Shown: positions 37,112 through 44,954 of the stretch, in pieces | How the letters are laid out: the number at the start of each line of letters is the position of its first letter | Numbering within the stretch: the stretch's first letter is position 1 | NCBI GenBank assembly: GCA_003157775.1 | Contig: PMKP01000190.1 | Span: 1-44,954 of the forward strand | Reading direction: 5' to 3' | Source: Myxococcales bacterium | Lineage (GTDB): Bacteria; Myxococcota_A; Polyangia; Fen-1088 | Length of the DNA: 44,954 nucleotides | Notes under the pieces: generated by a model | The model's input: only the letters and a program-made list of their open reading frames with translations | What the model was told of the DNA's origin: nothing | Databases searched by the model: none | Translations under genes and position numbers: made by a program

Positions 37112-38833
37112 ATGAGCCCTTCGCCTTCCCCAAACGTGAGAAGCAAGAACCAGATCGCCGCTGGCGTGCTAGTCGGTGGCCGCTTCCAAATCCAGCGCTT
37201 CTTGGGTGAGGAATGCGGCAGCGAACTCTACCAGGCGCAAGATTCCCAAGGTGGCGCTTTGGTGGCCCTGCGTGTCTTCAGCGCAGAGGGAACCCCGCGA
37301 ACCGTTGCGAAGATTGACCTTGGCCAGGCTGCTCTCGTGCCACACAAGAACTTGGCGATGCTGGTTGCCTGGGGTATCGAGGGTGATCACGTTTACGTCG
37401 CCACCGAAGCCAGCGATGGCGCTAGCCTCAGGCAACTCATTGACGCGAGACACAGCGACGGCGGAGTGATCGGCCTGACTCATGCCCACATCTTGTTGGG
37501 GCACGTAGTCAACGGCCTGGATACCGCGCATTCGGCGCTGGTTCATGGAGGCATCAACCCCGCGGCCATCAGGGTTACCTCTGCGGGCCGGGTCAAGCTA
37601 ACCGACTTGGGTCTCTCGCGGGCGTTGCCCGCGCTGACTCGGCGGGGTGGTCCTGACTCCAACTCGAAGGGCGCCTACCTCGCGCCCGAGGTGGCAGCGG
37701 GTGAAGAGCCCTCGCCTGCGGCCGACGTGTACTCCCTCGCGGCCATACTGTACGAGCTGCTCACTGGCCATGCTCCGGCCTCGCCGCTATGGCCGCCCAG
37801 TCAGGTGAACTCCGCCATCCCGCCCGCCGTGGATGCGGTGGTAGCGCGCGGCATGGCCCCGTTGCCCGAGACCCGTTTCTCCCGGCCTCAGGAACTGTGG
37901 GAAGCGCTGGGGGCCGTTCTCGCCAGCATGGCGGCGGGCGGCCCGGCTGGTCCTCGCAAGCGGCCCTCTGCTGCCCGCATGGTTGTGGGGAAGTCATTCA
38001 GTGTCGCCGATGCCGTGCGCCTCACCGAGGAGTACGAGCGCTGGCTGGTGCAGAAGGATAAACTCGACTACGGCCCCTTCTCCCTGGCCCAGGTCATGGC
38101 CCAGATGGACAAGGGCATCTTCAACGGCGACAACATCATCGTGGATGTGGACTCCGGCGACCGGCAGAAGATTCGCGAGCATCCACAACTGGTTGAGTTC
38201 ACTCGTGCAACCGAACGCCGGCTCGAAGTGCAGCGACGGGCACAGGCCGAGCGGGCCCACGAACATGTGGAACGCAAGAAGGGTCGCTGGATGATCTTCA
38301 TCATTGGCACGGCGGTCGTGGCGCTTGCCGCGGGCCTGGCCTGGTTCATCCACAAGCGAGTGGCTGCCAAGGATGACGTCCTCGCCTCACGCGTGAGCGA
38401 AGCCGACGTGGATGCCTTCCTCAAGGACGTCAAGATCTCATTCCCGGCACACAAGCGGCCGGGTGGCTTCAGGCGTGGCGGCCCCGGCGGCGGCCCGGCG
38501 GGCGTGGCCGGCCGGGCAGAGGACTTCGACAACAAGATGGAATTCGGCGACGTGAGCCAAGATGGTGGCGATGCCATCCTGGACGAAGGCACCATCGACA
38601 GAGTCATGCACGCCAACTACCGGCGGCTAGTTCCTTGCATCATGGGCAGGGGCGTGCCGATGCTTGAGGTCGACTTCGTGGTTCAGCCCACCGGACGGGT
38701 CAAGGCGGTGCGGGCCAACGGCCAAAGCAAGGGGCCGCTTCCGATGTGCGTCTTGAATCAGATGCAGGCATTCGGGTTTCCCGCCTACAAAGGCAAGAAC
38801 ACCATCGCAAGCTGGTCCATGTCGATCCGGTAG
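37112..38833 (+). CDS. Transmembrane pseudokinase with GYF-like and AgmX-like domains
   Basis: A 573-residue protein. Residues 20-275 are a Ser/Thr kinase fold lacking catalytic residues: the Gly loop is degenerate (LGEECGSELY), the VAIK Lys is Arg54 (VALRVF), HRDLKPxN reads HGGINPAA (145-152), and DFG reads DLG (165-167). Structural parts remain (APE at 191-193, DVYSLAAILYELLTG at 205-219). A GYF-like segment (LDYGPFSLAQVMAQMDKGIF) occupies about 310-365, a TM helix 393-413 (WMIFIIGTAVVALAAGLAWF), a Gly-rich linker about 450-470, and the last 90 residues resemble the AgmX/PglI C-terminal domain. It probably acts as a scaffold linking cytosol and periplasm. Confidence 0.85.
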   Translation: MSPSPSPNVRSKNQIAAGVLVGGRFQIQRFLGEECGSELYQAQDSQGGALVALRVFSAEGTPRTVAKIDLGQAALVPHKNLAMLVAWGIEGDHVYVATEASDGASLRQLIDARHSDGGVIGLTHAHILLGHVVNGLDTAHSALVHGGINPAAIRVTSAGRVKLTDLGLSRALPALTRRGGPDSNSKGAYLAPEVAAGEEPSPAADVYSLAAILYELLTGHAPASPLWPPSQVNSAIPPAVDAVVARGMAPLPETRFSRPQELWEALGAVLASMAAGGPAGPRKRPSAARMVVGKSFSVADAVRLTEEYERWLVQKDKLDYGPFSLAQVMAQMDKGIFNGDNIIVDVDSGDRQKIREHPQLVEFTRATERRLEVQRRAQAERAHEHVERKKGRWMIFIIGTAVVALAAGLAWFIHKRVAAKDDVLASRVSEADVDAFLKDVKISFPAHKRPGGFRRGGPGGGPAGVAGRAEDFDNKMEFGDVSQDGGDAILDEGTIDRVMHANYRRLVPCIMGRGVPMLEVDFVVQPTGRVKAVRANGQSKGPLPMCVLNQMQAFGFPAYKGKNTIASWSMSIR

Positions 38834-39115
38834 CTACTTCGCGAAGCCGGCTACGCGTTCCTTGCCGGGCTTGGCCGCCAGCACACGAAGACCCAAGATG
38901 AGGTCGTAGGTGAACCAGAAGTGCTCATCCTTGACCGTGTGCAGGCACAGGACCTTGTCGCGTAGCTCGACCCGGACCACCTTGTTCACCGGCATCACGT
39001 CGCCGGGTGCGGCCACCAGAAAAATGGCTTCGCGCTCCTCGGCAAGCGTGAAGGTGTCTTGACTGGCCGCCAGTCCCTCGGCCGAAAGCGCGGCGCTGAT
39101 GGTGTCCTTGGTCAT
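38834..39115 (-). CDS. Conserved-looking small protein of unknown function
   Basis: A 93-residue cytosolic protein without TM or signal peptide: KDTISAALSAEGLAASQDTF, then VVRVELRDKVLCLHTVKDEH and FWFTYDLILGLRVLAAKPGK. It is a mix of helix and beta strands and I recognise no family. It follows nnr by nine bases on the same strand, so it is probably the last gene of the ftsH-nnr run, and its stop abuts that of the pseudokinase. Function not assigned. Confidence 0.7.
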   Translation of the reverse strand: MTKDTISAALSAEGLAASQDTFTLAEEREAIFLVAAPGDVMPVNKVVRVELRDKVLCLHTVKDEHFWFTYDLILGLRVLAAKPGKERVAGFAK

Positions 39116-39124
39116 TGGTAGAGT

Positions 39125-40690
39125 CTACAACGAACGCAGCCCTTCTAGGGTACGCGCAATGGCGTCAGGCAAGTCGCCCGCCATGAGGTTGTGCGAACCC
39201 AGGGTACGAATCGCGGTCTCGGCCGATTCGCCGTGCACGAACACGCCGGCACAGGCCGCATCGGACGGCTGCAGCCCTTGCGCCAGCAGGGACGCAATAA
39301 CCCCAGTGAGCACATCGCCGCTGCCCGCGGTGCCCAGGGACGGGTTCGCGGTCGGGTTGATGTGGGCGGTTCCGTCGGGTGTCGCGACTATCGTGCGCGC
39401 GCCTTTCAGAACCACCACGGCGCGCGATCGCTCGGCCAGTCGGCGGGCATGGCCCAAACGGTCCTTCATCAATTCGGCGATGGGCAGACCGCAGAGGCGC
39501 GCCATCTCGCCGGGGTGAGGGGTCAGGATGCGAGCGGCGCGGGCCGCATACGCAACCCGGGCCACATCCTCGGCCAGGAGGTTCAAGGCATCGGCGTCAA
39601 CCACCAGGGGGATGGGCAACTCGGCCACCAACCGGCGCACCAAGGCCGCCGTACCGGGCCCAGTGGGAATGCCCGGCCCCAACGCCGCCGCCTTCATGCG
39701 GCCCGCCAGGGCCAGGATGCGGGCGTAGCTCGCCTCATCGGCATCGTCGCCGTCGGCGTAGCAAGCGGTCATCTCAGCCACCACCTTGGCGTCGAGCGCC
39801 GCCTGGCCGGCTGCGGTCGTGGCCACCGTGGCGAGGCCCGCGCCGGCTCGCAGAGCCGCCCGCGCCGCCAGCAGGGCTGCACCTGTCTTGCCAGCCGACC
39901 CGGCGATCACTAGGACGTGACCGGCGGTGCCCTTGTGGCCTCCTGGTCCCCGACGAGGCAGCATGCGCGCCACGCCTTCACGTTCCAGCCAGTAGCAGAG
40001 CGGCCCCTCGGCCTTGGCGGCTTCCACGGCCGCGTCGACTGGGACGCCCAGATCCACGACCTCGACCCGCCCAACCGGTGCGTCGGGATCCAGAACCAGT
40101 CCAAGCTTGCGGCAGGCCATGGTCGCCGTCACATGGGCGGCAAACGCAACCCCGTGCACCACGCCCGTGTCCACGTCCAGTCCCGAAGGAATGTCGACCG
40201 CCACGCGCAGGGTGTCGACCGCGTTCATGGCGGAAATAGCAGCCGCGGCCGGACCGGTCACGTCCGACCGCAAACCGGTGCCAAACACGGCATCGACAAT
40301 CACGTCTGCCCCGGCCAAGTACGCGCGCCAGGTGGTGGCATCTTCTTCGAACGAAGCATCGCGCACTAGCGCACCGGGCAGGGCTTCAAATGCGCGGGCG
40401 AAGACCGCGGCATCGCCGGCCATCTTCTCGCGCGCCATGGCCAAGAAGACCTGCACCTGAGCGCCCCGGTCGAGCAGGTGACGAGCCAGCACAAAGCCAT
40501 CGCCGCCGTTCTGGCCGGCGCCGCACACCACGCGCACGTCCAGGCCAGGGAGATGGGCCTTCTCCCGAGCAATGATCTCCGCCACCCCGCGGCCTGCGTT
40601 CTCCATCAGAACCAGGCTCGGCAGCCCGAGCTTGTCGATGGCGGCGCGGTCGACCGCTTTCATCTGGGCGGCAGAGAGAACCAGTGCCAA
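39125..40690 (-). CDS. nnr: Bifunctional NAD(P)H-hydrate repair enzyme (epimerase plus ADP-dependent dehydratase)
   Basis: Repairs hydrated NAD(P)H, a damage product. The N-terminal half is NnrE-like (GLPSLVLMENAGRGVAEIIA, then VVCGAGQNGGDGFVLARHL) and the C-terminal half NnrD-like (GGHKGTAGHVLVIAGSAGKT, then LTPHPGEMARLCG and NPSLGTAGSGDVLTGVIAS). The 521-residue length fits the E. coli-type fusion. The start is TTG 40690 with a GGAGGA site overlapping the stop of pdxJ, so translation is probably coupled. Both catalytic regions look complete. Confidence 0.95.
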   Translation of the reverse strand: MALVLSAAQMKAVDRAAIDKLGLPSLVLMENAGRGVAEIIAREKAHLPGLDVRVVCGAGQNGGDGFVLARHLLDRGAQVQVFLAMAREKMAGDAAVFARAFEALPGALVRDASFEEDATTWRAYLAGADVIVDAVFGTGLRSDVTGPAAAAISAMNAVDTLRVAVDIPSGLDVDTGVVHGVAFAAHVTATMACRKLGLVLDPDAPVGRVEVVDLGVPVDAAVEAAKAEGPLCYWLEREGVARMLPRRGPGGHKGTAGHVLVIAGSAGKTGAALLAARAALRAGAGLATVATTAAGQAALDAKVVAEMTACYADGDDADEASYARILALAGRMKAAALGPGIPTGPGTAALVRRLVAELPIPLVVDADALNLLAEDVARVAYAARAARILTPHPGEMARLCGLPIAELMKDRLGHARRLAERSRAVVVLKGARTIVATPDGTAHINPTANPSLGTAGSGDVLTGVIASLLAQGLQPSDAACAGVFVHGESAETAIRTLGSHNLMAGDLPDAIARTLEGLRSL

Positions 40691-40699
40691 GAGATCCTC

Positions 40700-41433
40700 C
40701 TACTTCGTGTTCCCCGCGCCGGCTGTGATGGCCGCACGCATGTCGACCACGGCGCGTTCCATGCCGACCAGCACGGCGCGCGCGATGATGCTGTGACCAA
40801 TGTTCAGCTCCTCCAAGAAGGGCAAAGCTGCCACAGGACCGACGTTGGTGTAGTCAAGGCCGTGCCCTGCGGCCAGGCGCAGCCCGGCGTCGGCAACAGC
40901 GCGCCCCGCTTTCTCCAGCCGGGCCAGCTCTCGACGCGCGGCCGTGCTGTTGCCAGCGGCGTGGCAGTAGTCGCCGGTGTGTAGCTCGGCGCACACGGCT
41001 CCAAGATCGGCGCTGGCCCGCGCCGCGTCCTCCTCGGGATCGACAAACAGGCTGACGCCGATCCCAGCGTCGCGCAGGGTGCGCACGGCTCGGCCGATGA
41101 CGGCACCCTGCCCGCGCAGATCGAGCCCGCCTTCGGTGGTTCGTTCCTGCCGTTTCTCGGGCACCAACGTGCACAAGTCTGGCTTGATTTCTAGGGCGAT
41201 TTCCACGATCGATGGCACCGCGGCCATCTCCAGATTGAGCACGCCGCGCACCGTCTGGCGCAACAAGCGCACGTCGCGTTCCTGGATGTGACGCCGGTCC
41301 TCGCGCAAGTGCGCGGTGATGCCATCGGCGCCGGCCAGCTCGCACAGGCCAGCGGCCAGCACCGGGTCTGGGTAGATCGTGTCGCGCTGCTGGCGCAGAG
41401 TCGCGACGTGGTCAACGTTGACGTGCAGGCGAA

Positions 41434-41437
<4 letters not shown>
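40700..41437 (-). CDS. pdxJ: Pyridoxine 5'-phosphate synthase
   Basis: PdxJ makes pyridoxine phosphate from DXP and aminoacetone phosphate derivatives in the DXP-dependent pathway. The 245-residue TIM-barrel protein has [20 protein letters not shown] at the start, the [20 protein letters not shown] phosphate-site region, and [20 protein letters not shown], with [19 protein letters not shown] at the end. Its ATG overlaps the stop of glmM (ATGA-type), so translation is coupled. Confidence 0.97.
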
Positions 41438-42801
<1,364 letters not shown>

Positions 42802-42811
42802 GCGAAGGGTC

Positions 42812-43627
42812 CTATTCTAGTACGAGTTGGTCAGCGCCCGCGATGGCTTCGACTACGCGAACCACGTCGCGCATGGCCAGGACATCGTGAACCCGCACCG
42901 CATCCGCGCCATTCATGATCGCCACGGCCACCGCCGCGGCTGTGCCGAAGACCCGCTCAGTGGTCGGTTTCCCAGTCAAGTCGCCTATGAAACGCTTGCG
43001 TGACACGCCCACCATGATGGGCACGCCCAGGTGCGCCCGCACGCGCGCCAGGTGCTTGAGCAGGCGCAGGTTGTGAGGCAGGTTCTTGCCAAACCCGATG
43101 CCGGGATCGGCCCAGACTTCGCCGCACCCCGCGGCCCGCGCTGCGGCCACCCGGTTGGCCAGCTCGCTCGACACCTCGTCGACCACGTTGTCGAAATGGA
43201 CATGGGCCATCATGTCGGCCGGCTGGCCGCGCAGGTGCCCCACCACCATGGCGGCCTGGCCCGCCGCAGCCACGCGCAGGATCTCCGGATCGAGCAGGCC
43301 CCCGGACACGTCGTTGACCGCGGTTGCACCAGCAGCCAGGGCCGCGCGCGCTGTAGCGGCCTTATAGGTGTCGACGGACACCCGAACGGTTGCCGCCAGA
43401 CGCGCTGACAGCGCGCGAATCACCGGCGCCACCCGCGCGATCTCCTCGGCTTCGGGAACTGGCACGGAGTCCGGCCGGGTGGATTCGCCGCCCACGTCAA
43501 GCCAATCCGCGCCATCCGCTGCCAAGGCCAGACCTGCGGCCACAGCATCCTCAACTGAACGAAATCGACCCCCATCCGAGAACGAATCCGGGGTCAGATT
43601 GAGAACGCCGACAATCCGCGCAGCCAT
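42812..43627 (-). CDS. folP: Dihydropteroate synthase
   Basis: FolP joins pterin pyrophosphate and p-aminobenzoate in folate synthesis. The 271-residue TIM-barrel has [15 protein letters not shown] at the start (the DPxSFSD loop), [19 protein letters not shown], the [15 protein letters not shown] and VNDVSGG regions, [20 protein letters not shown] with the conserved Asp, and [12 protein letters not shown]. It is downstream of ftsH with a 211-base spacer and followed by glmM with ten bases between, an arrangement common in bacteria. Confidence 0.97.
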   Translation of the reverse strand: MAARIVGVLNLTPDSFSDGGRFRSVEDAVAAGLALAADGADWLDVGGESTRPDSVPVPEAEEIARVAPVIRALSARLAATVRVSVDTYKAATARAALAAGATAVNDVSGGLLDPEILRVAAAGQAAMVVGHLRGQPADMMAHVHFDNVVDEVSSELANRVAAARAAGCGEVWADPGIGFGKNLPHNLRLLKHLARVRAHLGVPIMVGVSRKRFIGDLTGKPTTERVFGTAAAVAVAIMNGADAVRVHDVLAMRDVVRVVEAIAGADQLVLE

Positions 43628-43765
43628 CGGAGTGAAGGGTTACTACGCCCACCCCCTTCGAGGCGACAACGTCGATCCGTCTCCGCAACCCTCTCCCCAC
43701 CGGGGCCTGCAAGAAGCGAAGTTCCAAGCGAGCGGCCCCTCACCCGCCGACGCAGACGTCGGCGT

Positions 43766-43786
43766 CCTCTCCCCGTCGGGGAGAGG
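43766..43786. terminator. Perfect GC-rich hairpin between ftsH and folP
   Basis: CCTCTCCCC and GGGGAGAGG pair over nine bases with a three-base loop. A nearby CCGACG/CGTCGG pair (around 43747-43762) strengthens structure. No T-run follows on either strand, so it may be a repeat-type palindrome, an attenuator or a weak terminator between ftsH and folP. Confidence 0.45.
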
Positions 43787-43838
43787 CACGGATCTCGATT
43801 CGCCAGCCTCCATGCCATCACCTTGACAAGGCTGATTC

Positions 43839-44954
<1,116 letters not shown>

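Overview
The window is GC-rich, gene-dense chromosomal DNA with no sign of phage, plasmid, rRNA, tRNA or CRISPR. The best guess at the organism is a member of the Myxococcota (former Deltaproteobacteria). It carries four PilZ-domain proteins, two proteins ending in a domain like that of AgmX/PglI, a Ser/Thr pseudokinase, large TPR proteins and small Cys-rich lipoproteins, alongside ordinary Gram-negative housekeeping genes. This placement is an inference from gene content.

Layout. 1-6.5 kb: 5' end of gap (GAPDH), queG, folD, a secreted propeller-like protein translationally coupled to a PilZ protein, and a COG2509-type FAD enzyme. 6.6-15 kb: an SLT-type transglycosylase, an AgmX-like lipoprotein, a secreted unknown, a Clp-type ATPase with a degenerate first ATPase domain, nadD, a NamZ-type muramidase and a Cache/HAMP membrane sensor. 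15-21 kb: a PilZ protein, a proline-rich membrane protein, then a minus-strand run of infA, an HtrA protease, a KamA-type radical SAM enzyme and a TPR-zincin protein. 21.4-29.2 kb: a phospholipase D-type synthase, xth, an RpiB-Pgi fusion, tatD coupled to a PilZ protein, murJ and a Cys-rich lipoprotein. 29.3-36.3 kb: a 990-residue TPR protein, a slipin, purC, purB, a small membrane protein and the remnant of a class IV aminotransferase. 36.3-38.8 kb: a PilZ protein and a transmembrane pseudokinase. 38.8-45 kb: a minus-strand housekeeping run of ftsH (partial), folP, glmM, pdxJ, nnr and a small unknown gene.

The housekeeping genes cover cell-wall precursor supply and export (glmM, murJ), wall turnover (SLT protein, NamZ), folate and one-carbon metabolism (folD, folP), purines (purB, purC), NAD and its repair (nadD, nnr), PLP (pdxJ), DNA repair (xth), tRNA modification (queG) and proteolysis (ftsH, htrA). 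Around them lies a signalling layer of PilZ proteins, a pseudokinase, a Cache sensor and TPR scaffolds.

The most unusual items are the RpiB-Pgi fusion whose RpiB ring-opening histidine is replaced by Asp, the pseudokinase/GYF-like/TM/AgmX-like protein, the ATGA-overlapped KamA-type and TPR-zincin pair downstream of an HtrA gene, the Clp ATPase with a dead-looking D1 domain, a decayed class IV aminotransferase with an internal deletion, and several long palindromic or repeated intergenic elements between convergent genes. No single stretch is clearly a new multi-gene system. All calls come from reading the sequence, and no database search was run.
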